NCBI GenBank assembly: GCA_036504595.1
Contig: DASXUX010000067.1
Span: 372,001-436,000 of the forward strand
Reading direction: 5' to 3'
From: DASXUX01 sp036504595
GTDB taxonomy: Bacteria > Planctomycetota > SZUA-567 > H5-PLA8
DNA length: 64,000 nucleotides
Under the pieces are notes generated by a model, which saw only the letters and a list, made by a program, of their open reading frames with translations, did not search any database and was not told the DNA's origin. Below, in pieces: positions 8,440 through 17,639 of the stretch; position 1 is the stretch's first letter; every line of letters begins with the position of its first letter. The translations under genes were made by a program, and so were the position numbers.

Positions 8440-10404
8440 ATGCGTCCGCTCAATAGTCTGACACGGGTGGTGCTGGCGTGTGTGGCGATGCTCTCGGCGG
8501 CGGCGTATGGCGAAATGGCCGACGCGCGAGCCATTCCGGTTCCCATCAAGGCGCCTGCGCCCTTCCTGCAGGCCCAGGTCGGGTCGATTCTGGTGCGCAC
8601 GGATGTGTCGCAGGCCTATTTGCAGCAGCTCTGCCAGCAGGTGGCTAAAATGGAACAGCGGATGGGCACTCTGTTCAAGCTCAGCGACGGCTTTATGCGC
8701 GGCAACGATCCCAAAACGCGCATGCAGGACAAACGCTTCAGTATTCCCGGCGACCAGATGGCCAAGGAAGGCGTGCTGCCATGGATCGAACTGAGAGTCT
8801 ACAAGAACTTTGAGGGCTACTGCGACGAATGGTTCATGGAAACGGACCGCATCCGTGAAGCCGTGAACAAGAAGAAGATGCCGGTGCTGACGCCCGAACA
8901 GCGCGTCGTTCGGCGCATGACCGAAGGCGTGGCCGGCGCGTACTTCATGATCATTCATGCGAACAAATACGGCGAGACGACGTCCGACGAAAGCGAAAAC
9001 AAGTACATGATCCGCCGCGTTCGCGCCTATCTGGGTTCCAAGTCGCCGGACGAAGTAGAGGCCGACATTTTGCACGAGACCGGGCACTTGTTCCTGGAAA
9101 CCTACCTGATGGTCTGGGGCGGCACCGCTCAGGAGGGCCACGAAACCGAGAAGCGCGGCATTCCCGCGTGGATCAACGAAGGCACAGCCGTGCTGCTGGG
9201 AACCAACTGGGCCAGTTCGCGCGAGGCGACGCGCAACCGGCTGAAGTACCTGGCGTGGTGCTACGAAGGCATTCCGGCCGGCGAGACGTATCCGTTCAGC
9301 CAGCTTGCCGACCTGACCAACGACATGAACATCATGGACATTACGAAGAACGCTCAGAAGGGCTTCATGAACTATGCCCAATCGTACTGCATCATGAACT
9401 ACATGATCGAGAAGGACTGGGTTCACTATCTGCCCTTCCTGGAGAACGTGCGCGGCATGCACATGGAACAGGCCCGCAAGACGCGAGGCGCAGGCGTATC
9501 GGAGTGCTTCAGCGTGCAGGCGAAGGCGTTTAAGGAGGCGTTCGGAATCGATTTCACGGAACTGGAGAAGTACTGGAAGACGTACATCAAGGAAACGATG
9601 GAGAAGGAGTTCAAGAAGAACGCGGGCTCCAACTATTGGTGCGGCTTGTATCACCTTCAGCACCAAAGCCTGGAAAAAGCGGAGGCTTGCTTCAAGAAAG
9701 CTATCGACGGAGCGCCCAAACAGAGCGAAGGCTACCTGGGCATGGGGCAGGTGAATATCCGCAAAAAAGATTACGCGGGCGCAGTGACCGTGCTGACGAA
9801 AGCGACGGAGCTCAACCCGAAGGACGACGACGCGTTCTATTACCTGGGCATGGCGCAGCTTCACTGTCAGAAGCCGAAGGAAGCGATTGCGGCGTTCCAG
9901 GCGGCGGTCAAGCTGTACCCGCTCAACCACGTCGCGCACTCGCATCTGTCGGACGCATACTTCCAGGCCGGGCAGTACAAGGAAGCGATGGATTCGGCCG
10001 AGCAGGCGTTCAAACTCAACAGCAACAACCCGAACTATCTGTTCCAGAAGGGCCACGCGGCGTTTTTCAACGGCGACTACGCCGAAGCCATGCGCAACTT
10101 CAACATCTACGCGAGCATTTTCCAACGCGACCCCGAAGGCCACTTCTGGTACGGCATGACCGCTCTGCGGCAGAAGCAAAAAGAGTTCGCGATCAAGGAG
10201 CTGACGACGGCCGCTCAGCTTGGCGGCGACGGCGACTACTACAAGATGGCTCTGCAGCGCGCGCAGAAAGATCAGCCGCTGGTTTTCCAGGGCGAGAAGA
10301 GCGCCGAGAAGGAACCCGCCAAAGTCGCCGGCGCCGGTGCGGCCGCTGCTGGTCCGGTGGTGAAAGCCCCGCCGACGAAAGTGGCGGCGCCGGAGGAAGA
10401 GTGA
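8440..10404 (+). CDS. Exported gluzincin (peptidase-MA-like, DUF1570 style) with C-terminal TPR repeats
   Basis: 654 residues. Signal peptide about 1-25. A zinc-peptidase domain with HETGH at residues 212-216 and a downstream glutamate in WINEGTAVLLG (E247) forms the gluzincin pattern HExxH...E. From about residue 393 at least five TPR units follow (GAPKQSEGYLGMGQV, LNPKDDDAFYYLGMAQ, YPLNHVAHSHLSDAYF, LNSNNPNYLFQKGHAA). The tail is Ala/Pro/Lys rich. Start placed at ATG 8440 after GGGGA; ATG 8425 has no ribosome site. The 8200-8439 spacer shows no gene or clear promoter. Such proteins are common in planctomycetes and are of unknown substrate. The zinc ligands suggest an active enzyme. Confidence 0.82.
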   Translation: MRPLNSLTRVVLACVAMLSAAAYGEMADARAIPVPIKAPAPFLQAQVGSILVRTDVSQAYLQQLCQQVAKMEQRMGTLFKLSDGFMRGNDPKTRMQDKRFSIPGDQMAKEGVLPWIELRVYKNFEGYCDEWFMETDRIREAVNKKKMPVLTPEQRVVRRMTEGVAGAYFMIIHANKYGETTSDESENKYMIRRVRAYLGSKSPDEVEADILHETGHLFLETYLMVWGGTAQEGHETEKRGIPAWINEGTAVLLGTNWASSREATRNRLKYLAWCYEGIPAGETYPFSQLADLTNDMNIMDITKNAQKGFMNYAQSYCIMNYMIEKDWVHYLPFLENVRGMHMEQARKTRGAGVSECFSVQAKAFKEAFGIDFTELEKYWKTYIKETMEKEFKKNAGSNYWCGLYHLQHQSLEKAEACFKKAIDGAPKQSEGYLGMGQVNIRKKDYAGAVTVLTKATELNPKDDDAFYYLGMAQLHCQKPKEAIAAFQAAVKLYPLNHVAHSHLSDAYFQAGQYKEAMDSAEQAFKLNSNNPNYLFQKGHAAFFNGDYAEAMRNFNIYASIFQRDPEGHFWYGMTALRQKQKEFAIKELTTAAQLGGDGDYYKMALQRAQKDQPLVFQGEKSAEKEPAKVAGAGAAAAGPVVKAPPTKVAAPEEE

Positions 10405-10538
10405 ACAGACGGACGCGGGGACGGGGAGACGGGGGGACGGGGAGAAACGGCGGGCGGGCCGGATTTCTGACCCGTTTCTGATGTTGGCTATGTTGTTCAC
10501 AGACGAGAAGTGGAGTGACTGTTTATAGAGGGACTGTC

Positions 10539-12545
10539 ATGCGGTCCATCCTGTTCGCGCTTATCTTTGCGCTCTGCGCATGCACTCTGGCGGGCGAACC
10601 CGCAGCAACCGATTGGGATCATGTCGAAGCGCCGGAGAACTGCCTGAACCTGTTTCCCGAGGATGCAGCGTTCGCGCTGAGCATCGGCAAGGGTTCGCAG
10701 CTTGCAGAGAAATTCTGTCGATCGCCATTTGGCCGCCTCTTCTTCAGCGATGCCGCTGCGCCGCTGCGCGACGTACTGGCGGCTAAGTTCGGTGAGGAAC
10801 TGCAGGGATGGGAAAACTCCAGTCCGTGGAGAAAACGCTTCGGCGGTGCTCTGGCTGTTGGCGTCTGGAATACAGACGCGGAACGGACGCTAGATGTGTG
10901 CATTGGGGTAGTGCTGGAGATCACAGACGCAAATCCCGCTGTTGTCTGCCAGGAACTTTTCACAATTGCGCAGCGGAGGCGTTTCGACTCGGGGACGGGA
11001 ACCGGTAAGCTGCCACTGATGGAGCGTCCGGAAGGTCCCGTTCTGGCTCGCGTCGGGAACTATCTAGTCGTGGGCCTGAACCGCAATTCAGTGGAAACCC
11101 TGGCACGCGGGCTGCGCGATGGCCGGAGGGGTCTGGCGGGAACGGCGCGTTTTGAGCGCGCGGCGCAGCCTCATCCGGCCACGCCCGATGCGCAATTGTT
11201 CATTAGCTATCCACATTCGCTGCGGTTCGCGAAGAAGCTGCCTGGCGGCGATCAAGTTCTGCTGAGAGCTCGCGTGATGGGATACGAGACTTCCGACGTG
11301 ATGCTCTATTCGCTAAAGGCTGATGGGGGCGGGTTCGTGGAGAAGATATCAACCACGGAGCTGCTCAATGAGGATGTTGGCCAGGCTGACGAGAATGACA
11401 TTGTGGATGGTGACGATGAACGGATGGCGGAAGTGGATGGTGACGAAGTACAGATCGCGGAAGAGGAGGAAGAGGAGCCAGTAGAAGGCTTCGCCGAGTT
11501 TATGAAGAGGGTCGAGGCTGAGGAACAGGCTCGGCCGATCGACATCGTCACGCGTGTGCCTCGTCACGCGGTGCTCTGCAACTTATTTGACTTCGAGGGT
11601 GGTCCCATAGCCGCAAACTTCGAGGCCTTGGGGCCAATGCTGGATCAATATTTCCAAGGAATGAGAACAGCGAAACTGAACGCGGCACGCGGCGGCACGC
11701 CATTCAGTTTCACGAAAGGCGTTGCGGCACTTGAGAAATCCACCGGTAAGACGCTGGAGGAGCTTATCGGCACCATCGAGGGAACACATGTCTGGTGGAT
11801 CGACAGACCCCAAGGTCTATCCTTCCCCAGCCTGGCGTTGTGTGTCAACTGTGCGGATGCGGACGGTGCAACGGGTTTGGCGCGAAGCTTATCGGATCTG
11901 TTCAACGCTGCAGCAAAACCGGAGAACGCCATCGTCACCAGCAAGCCTGAGGGCGCGCGGACAATCTGGACGATGAATCTCCCGCCGGACTCCCGCCTAG
12001 TCGCACAGACCGGCTACCGTCCGTGCTGGGCGGTCGTGGGCCGTCACTTGGTCGTGTACAGCGCTCCCGAGAAACTGGCCGAGTATTTAAGCGGGCTGGA
12101 CAAGAAAGCGCCCAGCATTGTGGACAACCCTGACTACAGCAAGTTTGTCGCAAGCCGGCCCGCCGAGGAACGCGAGGGGCTGGCGTTGTTCGTCGATCTA
12201 CGCCAACTGCTGAACTGGGGCAGAGATGTCAGCTTGCCACCGCTGAGGCTTAGCGGAGTGCTTGAGAAAAAGTTGGCCACCGCGATCGATAAACTGCCGC
12301 CAACCCAGGAACTCTGGAAGGGAATCCCTCCCGTCGTTGTCCTCTCCGAGACGAACGAGCACAGCAGTGTCTATACGGTGGATTCTCCAATCCCGTACCT
12401 GCCGACGGTTGCGGCCGCGGCGGTCGTTCTGTGGGGTCAGATCGATCAAGCCAAGAAAGCGAAACGCTCGGAGCAGCCTGAAGACTGGATTAATGTCGGC
12501 GGCGCGCCGCCAGGCGAAACCAAGCGGTCGATGCCTCAAAAGTGA
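10539..12545 (+). CDS. Exported DUF3352-like hypothetical protein with acidic insert
   Basis: 668 residues. Signal peptide with a possible lipobox region (FALIFALCACTLAGE), followed by a region typical of DUF3352-like proteins (NCLNLFPEDAAFALSIGKG, LAEKFCRSPFGRLF). A strongly acidic segment at about 285-325 (runs of E and D) separates two halves; the second half has a structure similar to the first (LGPMLDQYFQ, LEKSTGKTLEELIG). Start at ATG 10539 with GAGGGAC upstream. Function unknown. The spacer before it carries octamer repeats of the type GACGGGGA. Confidence 0.7.
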   Translation: MRSILFALIFALCACTLAGEPAATDWDHVEAPENCLNLFPEDAAFALSIGKGSQLAEKFCRSPFGRLFFSDAAAPLRDVLAAKFGEELQGWENSSPWRKRFGGALAVGVWNTDAERTLDVCIGVVLEITDANPAVVCQELFTIAQRRRFDSGTGTGKLPLMERPEGPVLARVGNYLVVGLNRNSVETLARGLRDGRRGLAGTARFERAAQPHPATPDAQLFISYPHSLRFAKKLPGGDQVLLRARVMGYETSDVMLYSLKADGGGFVEKISTTELLNEDVGQADENDIVDGDDERMAEVDGDEVQIAEEEEEEPVEGFAEFMKRVEAEEQARPIDIVTRVPRHAVLCNLFDFEGGPIAANFEALGPMLDQYFQGMRTAKLNAARGGTPFSFTKGVAALEKSTGKTLEELIGTIEGTHVWWIDRPQGLSFPSLALCVNCADADGATGLARSLSDLFNAAAKPENAIVTSKPEGARTIWTMNLPPDSRLVAQTGYRPCWAVVGRHLVVYSAPEKLAEYLSGLDKKAPSIVDNPDYSKFVASRPAEEREGLALFVDLRQLLNWGRDVSLPPLRLSGVLEKKLATAIDKLPPTQELWKGIPPVVVLSETNEHSSVYTVDSPIPYLPTVAAAAVVLWGQIDQAKKAKRSEQPEDWINVGGAPPGETKRSMPQK

Positions 12546-12701
12546 TGGCCTTCGGGCGACCAACGCTCGCATCCAGTTTCAGAAATTCCTTCCGGGCGAC
12601 CGCGGCGTAATTCGGCGAAATGGGCCACGGTGGCGATGCGCTCCACTCGTCTCTCCCCGCTGGGTCGGTTATAGTCCGTTGCGGTTTTTCGGCGAGGGTT
12701 C

Positions 12702-14525
12702 GTGACGACAACCACCTATTTCTTGCTGCTTGTGTTGGGCGTGCTTGCAGGCGTCATGCTCGCGAGGCGGGCGGGTTTGTCTCCGGCGGAACGGTGGATG
12801 GGTGCGCTGGTGCCGGTCGCGGCGGTGCTGGGGTTCATGGGCGTCGCTCAGGAAACCATGATCACGCTGTTTCCGGGGTGGAGCGAAGGACGGCTGGCCC
12901 CGGTGTTCGGGCTGCGCTCCGGGTATCCGCTCTACCCGGAGCCCGGCGGCGTGCTGACGGGGCACATTTACGGGCCGATGGGCGCGGTCGTGTATCTGCC
13001 GGCGACGCTGACGAGTTCGCCGACGGTCGCGCTGCTGCTGGGATCGGTCATCGCGACGCTGCTGACGTTTGCGCCGGTTGTGTGGCTGATGGTTCGCAAG
13101 GATGGTCAGACGCAGCGGCGCTGGCTGATCGCTGCCTTTCTCTTTTGCCTGTTCACGCTTTTTGGGCTGATGAACGGGTCGCTGCAGTATTCGCTGCACG
13201 CGATTCATGCCGATGCGCCGGCGCTGGCGTTTGGGGCGCTGGCGTGCTGTGCGCTGCTGGGCGCGAAACTGCAAGTAGGCAGTAGGCAGGAGGCAGTAAG
13301 CAGGGGTGACAGCACGGACGCGGAGCGAATCAAAACCGTGACCGGAGAGGGGGACCGGGGCAGCGGGCAGGATGCCCGCACTTCGGCCGGCGCAGAGGCC
13401 GGCGCTACCACGACGGCCGGCACGGAGGCCGGCGCTACCATGACGGCCGGCGCGGAGGCCGGCGCTACCCCGCATCTTGTTTTTGCGGTGACGGCGCTGC
13501 TGGCCAGTCTGTCGGTGTGGAGCAAGCAGCCGCTGGTGCTGCTGTTTGTCTCGCTGCCGCTGTACGTGCTCTTCACGCAAGGGCGGCGGCGCGCGCTGGT
13601 GTTCGCGCTGCATCTGCTGGTTGTGGGGCTGCTGACCAGTGCGGCGATGGTGCTGTGCTTCGGGCCGCTGAAGAGCCTCTACTTCTATATGTTCGTCGTG
13701 CCGGCGGGGCACCCGGTGCTGCTGCATTCGGCGCAAGATTTCTCGCGCGTGTTCTTCGCGTTGCTGAAGTACAGCGCGCCGGCGTTGCTCGCGTCGGCTC
13801 TGCTGGTGGGCCTGGCGTGGTGGAGGGAAACGCGCGAGGCACCCGGCGGTTCGCGCGGTTCAATCTTCCGTCTGGTCCCGGACAACGGCTGGCGTTTGTT
13901 TCTGCTGGCGGGCGCGTGCAATCTGCCGCTGAGTTTTCTCGGGATGGCGAAGTACGGCGGCGATCGCAACAGCGGAAGCTTCGCGGTCTATTTTCTATCG
14001 ATCGGCGCATTGCTGTTAATCAAGCGCGCCTTGACGATCGATATTGCGGCACCAGACCACCAGGCCACCAGACACCAAAGTTGCGCTCAGTTCGCCGCCG
14101 CCGCTGTGCTGACGGGGCTGTGCGTGACGCAAGCGATCTTCAGCTACGCGGATTCGCGCCGGCCGGTGCCGATCTGGGCGAATCCAACGCAGGAAGCCTT
14201 CGATCTGACTCGCGCGTACCCGAAGCAGGTGTTCTTTCCGTGGAATCCGCTGGTGGGGATGCTGACGGACGGCAAGTACTACCACTTCGATTCGGCGGTG
14301 AACGACAGGCTGCTGGCGAAGTGGCCGATCAGCATGGAGGATTTCAAGAAGCATATTCCGGAGCAGTTTCAGATTGTGGCCTATCCGCCGGGCCATTGGC
14401 AAGACTCGAAGGCGGCGCTGGCGTACCTGCCCGAATTTCGCGAGCCCACTCCGGGTCCGACGTACTGGAAGTTCTTCAAGCGGCCGGGCGAACCGGGCTT
14501 GGTCGAAAAAAATGCGAAGCGTTGA
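12702..14525 (+). CDS. Polytopic membrane protein with a repeat-derived loop
   Basis: 607 residues, GTG start with GAGGG just upstream. About 10-12 hydrophobic segments, with short conserved-looking loops (FGLRSGYPLYPEPGGVLTGH) and a C-terminal soluble tail (AYPKQVFFPWNPLVGMLTDGKYYHF) resemble glycosyltransferase-C-type (PMT/GT39-like) membrane proteins, though I cannot place it in a family with certainty. The notable oddity is an insert of about 67 residues (nt 13270-13470) between two membrane helices, made entirely of repeat sequence: heptamer AGGCAGT units, then three 30-nt tandem copies of the GC-rich family A repeat, encoding AGTEAGAT-type peptides. A second, shorter repeat-derived stretch (APDHQATRHQ) lies near residue 450. 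The reading frame survives both. Confidence 0.7.
   Translation: MTTTTYFLLLVLGVLAGVMLARRAGLSPAERWMGALVPVAAVLGFMGVAQETMITLFPGWSEGRLAPVFGLRSGYPLYPEPGGVLTGHIYGPMGAVVYLPATLTSSPTVALLLGSVIATLLTFAPVVWLMVRKDGQTQRRWLIAAFLFCLFTLFGLMNGSLQYSLHAIHADAPALAFGALACCALLGAKLQVGSRQEAVSRGDSTDAERIKTVTGEGDRGSGQDARTSAGAEAGATTTAGTEAGATMTAGAEAGATPHLVFAVTALLASLSVWSKQPLVLLFVSLPLYVLFTQGRRRALVFALHLLVVGLLTSAAMVLCFGPLKSLYFYMFVVPAGHPVLLHSAQDFSRVFFALLKYSAPALLASALLVGLAWWRETREAPGGSRGSIFRLVPDNGWRLFLLAGACNLPLSFLGMAKYGGDRNSGSFAVYFLSIGALLLIKRALTIDIAAPDHQATRHQSCAQFAAAAVLTGLCVTQAIFSYADSRRPVPIWANPTQEAFDLTRAYPKQVFFPWNPLVGMLTDGKYYHFDSAVNDRLLAKWPISMEDFKKHIPEQFQIVAYPPGHWQDSKAALAYLPEFREPTPGPTYWKFFKRPGEPGLVEKNAKR
13270..13470. repeat. Composite repeat insertion inside a coding region
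   Basis: AGGCAGT-type heptamers (13275-13305) followed by three tandem family A copies at 13385-13409, 13415-13439 and 13445-13469 (30-nt period). All are translated in frame as AGAEAGAT / AGTEAGAT / AGAEAGAT. Confidence 0.9.
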
Positions 14526-14557
14526 CATACGTTCAAGTTCGCGCTTTATATATGTAT

Positions 14558-14590
14558 GGAGGGGTCTATATGAAAAGCGTTACGCGCTGA
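14558..14590 (+). other. Six-codon leader-like mini-ORF with strong ribosome site
   Basis: GGAGGGG (14558-14564) precedes ATG at 14570 by 5 nt; the frame reads MKSVTR and stops at 14590. It lies upstream of the M16 peptidase gene in a spacer with TATATATG sequence. A leader or chance; no other evidence. Confidence 0.25.
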
Positions 14591-14601
14591 CTTTCACGTA
14601 A

Positions 14602-14629
14602 TTGTTGAAGCGCGCGCAAACGCTATATT
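14602..14629 (+). promoter_or_regulatory. Candidate promoter for the M16 peptidase gene
   Basis: TTGTTG (14602-14607), 16-nt spacer, TATATT (14624-14629); 87 nt before the ATG of the peptidase gene. Confidence 0.4.
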
Positions 14630-14715
14630 TTGCTCTTCGTAGGAATTAGACGCACGGCTCGATGGTTTTCAGCACTCAGGACGCAGCACTCTTTTCTTCT
14701 CGGAGATCTCCCGTG

Positions 14716-17550
14716 ATGACCAGCAAAGTTCGCCTGACAGTCGCGTTCTTTTTCATCTTGAATGTGGCGCTCTACGCAGCGCAGCCCGAGCGCCCCCTCA
14801 CCCCTAACCCCTCTCCCTCGCGGGGGAGAGGGGAACCGGAGCGGCAGGTGCCGGAGAAAGTCGCGGCGGCGGTGGCGGCACTTGCGTCGGATTCCCGGCC
14901 GCAGGTGCTGATGGGGACGGAGAATGGGGCGATTTACGCATTGTTGCCCAACGGCTGCGAAATCATCGTGAAGGAAAAGCATAGTGCGCCGGTCGTGACG
15001 GTGCAGGCGTGGGTGCGCACGGGGGCGATCGACGAAGGCCAGTGGCTGGGTGCCGGCTTAAGCCATTTCTGCGAGCACATGCTGTTCAAAGGCACGGCCA
15101 AACGCGCGGCGGGCGTGATCGACCAGGATATTCGCGGAGCCGGCGGCGATGACAACGCGTACACGTCGTCTGAGCGCACCGTCTTTCATGTCACCAGCTC
15201 CGCCGACGGCTTCGACACTGCGTTCGATGTGCTCGGCGACCTGGTGATGAACTCGAATTTCCCGCCGGCGGAAACGACCAAGGAGCATGCGGTCGTCTAC
15301 AAAGAGATCGAGCGTTACCAAGATAATCCCGATGCGGTGCTCTTCGAAAAATATGAGCAGACGCTATATCAGGAACATCCCTACCGCGTTCCCGTGCTCG
15401 GATATCCAGACCGATTCAAACGTGTGACGCGCGATGAAGTGTACGCGTACTATCAGCAGCGGTACTCGCCGCAATTGACGACGTTCATCACGGTCGGCGA
15501 TTTCGACGCATCGGTGATTCTGCCCAAAATGGCGAAAGCGTTGGCGGGTTGGCAGCGCAAGAGCATCGCGCCGGTGGCGGTGACCGAAGAACCCGAACAG
15601 GTCGCGCCGCGGTCGGTGCAGATCAGCCATCCGCTGTGCGAAGTGCCGAAGCTGGTCATGGGATTTCCGAGCGTCTCAATCCGGCACCCCGATCTTTACG
15701 CGCTGGACGTGCTGGCCAGCATTCTCGGCGACGGGCGATCCAGCCGCATGTATCGCATCGTGAAAGACAAGCTGGGGCTGGTGACGGAGATCAGCGTCAG
15801 CGATTACACGCCGATGTACGCAGGGCACTTCGATGTTTCGGCGACGGTGGACTCCGGCAAGATCGAGGACGCGCAGAACGCGATCTTGAACGTGATTGAA
15901 GACGCGAAAGGCAAAAAGCCGAGCGATGAGGAACTCGACCGCGCCAAGCGCAAGGTTTACACGCAGCGCATTTTCGCGCAGATGACTGTGGACGGCGAAG
16001 CCAGCACGCTCGGCAGCGACTGGCAGAACACGGGCGACTTGGATTTTGCGAAGCATTATGCCGACCGCGTGCAACAGGTGACCGCCGAAGACGTGGTGCG
16101 CGTCGCAAAGAAATACCTGACGCGCGAAAAGCTGAACGTCGCGGTGCTACTGCCCGTGGTAGCGCCGGCCTCCGCGCCGGCCGGCAAGCACGCCGGAACC
16201 ACCACGGCCGGCACGGAGGCCGGCGCTACCACGGCGGAACAGATTTCGCTGAAGGCCGAGTTGGACCTGCTGCGGCAGAATCCGGCGGTCGAAAAGGTGA
16301 ACCTGCTGGAAAAGCAAGGGGTCTTCGAGGTGACGCTGAAGGCGTCGGGTTTGCGGCTGGTCGTCAAGGTGGATCATTCGCTGCCGGTGGTGAACGTGGC
16401 GATCGCGGCGCTGGGGGGAATGCGCTGGGAACCGGCGCCGACCGCGGGCGCGAGCAACATGCTTTCGGAGATGCTCGACCGCGGCACGGCCAAGCGCAGC
16501 AAGCAGCAGATCGCCGAGCAGGCCGAGGATTTGGGTTCCTCGCTGAGCACTTTCAGTGGGCGAAATTCGCTGGGCGTGACGGTCAGCGGCCTGAGTCGTG
16601 ACGCGCAGAAGCTGATGGATCTGGCGAGCGACTGCGTGCTGCATCCCAGCTTCCCGCCGGAAGAGCTGGAGAAGCTGCGCGCGGACGTCTTGCAGGCGAT
16701 CGCGCAGGAAGACGAGTCGATGTTTACGCTGAACAGCAAAATCCTGCGCCCGCTGTTGTATGGCGACAGCCCGTATGCGCGCCAGACGCTTGGCACGCCC
16801 GAGACGGTCAAGAAAATCACCGCCGAGGATTTGCGGAAGCTTCACGAGCAGTGGTTCCAGCCGGAAAACATGTCGATCGGCTTTGTCGGCGACATATCGG
16901 TGGCGGACGCGTTAAAGCTGACCAGCCAGTCTTTCGATGCGTTGAAGCCAGGGCATTTTAAGGCGCCGAGTGTCCCGCCGATATCGCAGCTCACCGGCGT
17001 GAAGAAGGGCGAGCAGGAGAAAGCGGACCTGACCGGCGCGGTGCTGACGATGGGCTTCCGCGGCGTGAATCTGCTCGACCCGGACCGGGAGAAGCTCGAC
17101 CTGATCAGCGCGGTGCTCTCGGGCATTGGCGGGCGCTTGTACGTCACGCTGCGCGAAAAACAGAGTCTGGCGTACGCGGTGGGTTCGTACAACGATGCGG
17201 AGCTCGATGGCGGCGCGATGGTGTTTTACATCCAGACGGACGCGAAGTCGCTGGAGAAGTCCGAAACGGGGATGCTGGGTGAAGTGAAGAAGCTGCGCGA
17301 CGAGCTGATCCCCGAAGCGGAGGTGAAGTCGGTCAAGAATTTCCTGGACGGGACCGAAGCTATCGAGCTGCAGAACCAGGGCGCGCTGGCGCAGCGGCTG
17401 GCGCTGTCCGAATTGTATGGCGAAGGGGCAGGGCGCATTTTCAGCCGGCGCGAGCGGCTGGCGAAAATCACGCCGGCGGACATCAAGGCGGCCGCGGAGA
17501 AATATCTGACGCCGGAGAAGTATGCGGAGGCGGTGCTGAAAGCGAAGTGA
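14716..17550 (+). CDS. Exported M16 (insulinase/pitrilysin family) zinc peptidase, two-domain form
   Basis: 944 residues. Signal peptide about 1-22 (RLTVAFFFILNVALYAAQ). First M16 unit with inverted zinc motif HFCEH (residues 117-121; catalytic E120) and third ligand E197 in EHAVVYKEIERY; second, inactive M16 unit in the C-terminal half (YVTLREKQSLAYAVGSY type R/Y residues). Known for this family: the two halves clamp short peptides. Two repeat insertions are seen: right after the signal peptide, a family B copy reads RPLTPNPSPSRGRGEPE (14793-14837), and between the halves a double family A copy reads VAPASAPAGKHAGTTTAGTEAGAT (in two pieces, 16158-16230). Both fall in linker positions. Start at ATG 14716; GTG 14713 is an alternative. 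Cytoplasm-outside location is inferred. Confidence 0.92.
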   Translation: MTSKVRLTVAFFFILNVALYAAQPERPLTPNPSPSRGRGEPERQVPEKVAAAVAALASDSRPQVLMGTENGAIYALLPNGCEIIVKEKHSAPVVTVQAWVRTGAIDEGQWLGAGLSHFCEHMLFKGTAKRAAGVIDQDIRGAGGDDNAYTSSERTVFHVTSSADGFDTAFDVLGDLVMNSNFPPAETTKEHAVVYKEIERYQDNPDAVLFEKYEQTLYQEHPYRVPVLGYPDRFKRVTRDEVYAYYQQRYSPQLTTFITVGDFDASVILPKMAKALAGWQRKSIAPVAVTEEPEQVAPRSVQISHPLCEVPKLVMGFPSVSIRHPDLYALDVLASILGDGRSSRMYRIVKDKLGLVTEISVSDYTPMYAGHFDVSATVDSGKIEDAQNAILNVIEDAKGKKPSDEELDRAKRKVYTQRIFAQMTVDGEASTLGSDWQNTGDLDFAKHYADRVQQVTAEDVVRVAKKYLTREKLNVAVLLPVVAPASAPAGKHAGTTTAGTEAGATTAEQISLKAELDLLRQNPAVEKVNLLEKQGVFEVTLKASGLRLVVKVDHSLPVVNVAIAALGGMRWEPAPTAGASNMLSEMLDRGTAKRSKQQIAEQAEDLGSSLSTFSGRNSLGVTVSGLSRDAQKLMDLASDCVLHPSFPPEELEKLRADVLQAIAQEDESMFTLNSKILRPLLYGDSPYARQTLGTPETVKKITAEDLRKLHEQWFQPENMSIGFVGDISVADALKLTSQSFDALKPGHFKAPSVPPISQLTGVKKGEQEKADLTGAVLTMGFRGVNLLDPDREKLDLISAVLSGIGGRLYVTLREKQSLAYAVGSYNDAELDGGAMVFYIQTDAKSLEKSETGMLGEVKKLRDELIPEAEVKSVKNFLDGTEAIELQNQGALAQRLALSELYGEGAGRIFSRRERLAKITPADIKAAAEKYLTPEKYAEAVLKAK
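14793..14837. repeat. Family B repeat inside the M16 gene
   Basis: Same 45-bp element as at 444-488, here translated just after the signal peptide. Confidence 0.9.
16158..16230. repeat. Family A repeat pair inside the M16 gene
   Basis: Two family A units in opposite orientation, read in frame in the linker between the M16 halves. Confidence 0.85.
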
Positions 17551-17580
17551 GGCTTGAGACCTGAGGCTTGAGGCTTGAGT
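17549..17580. repeat. Heptameric repeats GGCTTGA / AGACCTG
   Basis: Several copies of GGCTTGAG-type heptamers after the M16 stop codon, of the kind also seen at 28514-28556, 28903-28935 and 51236-51270. Confidence 0.75.
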
Positions 17581-17639
17581 GCCGCGGGCATGAGCGCGCA
17601 AGGCGCGTTGGAGAGCGCTTTCGCAGTGCGATGGTTGCG

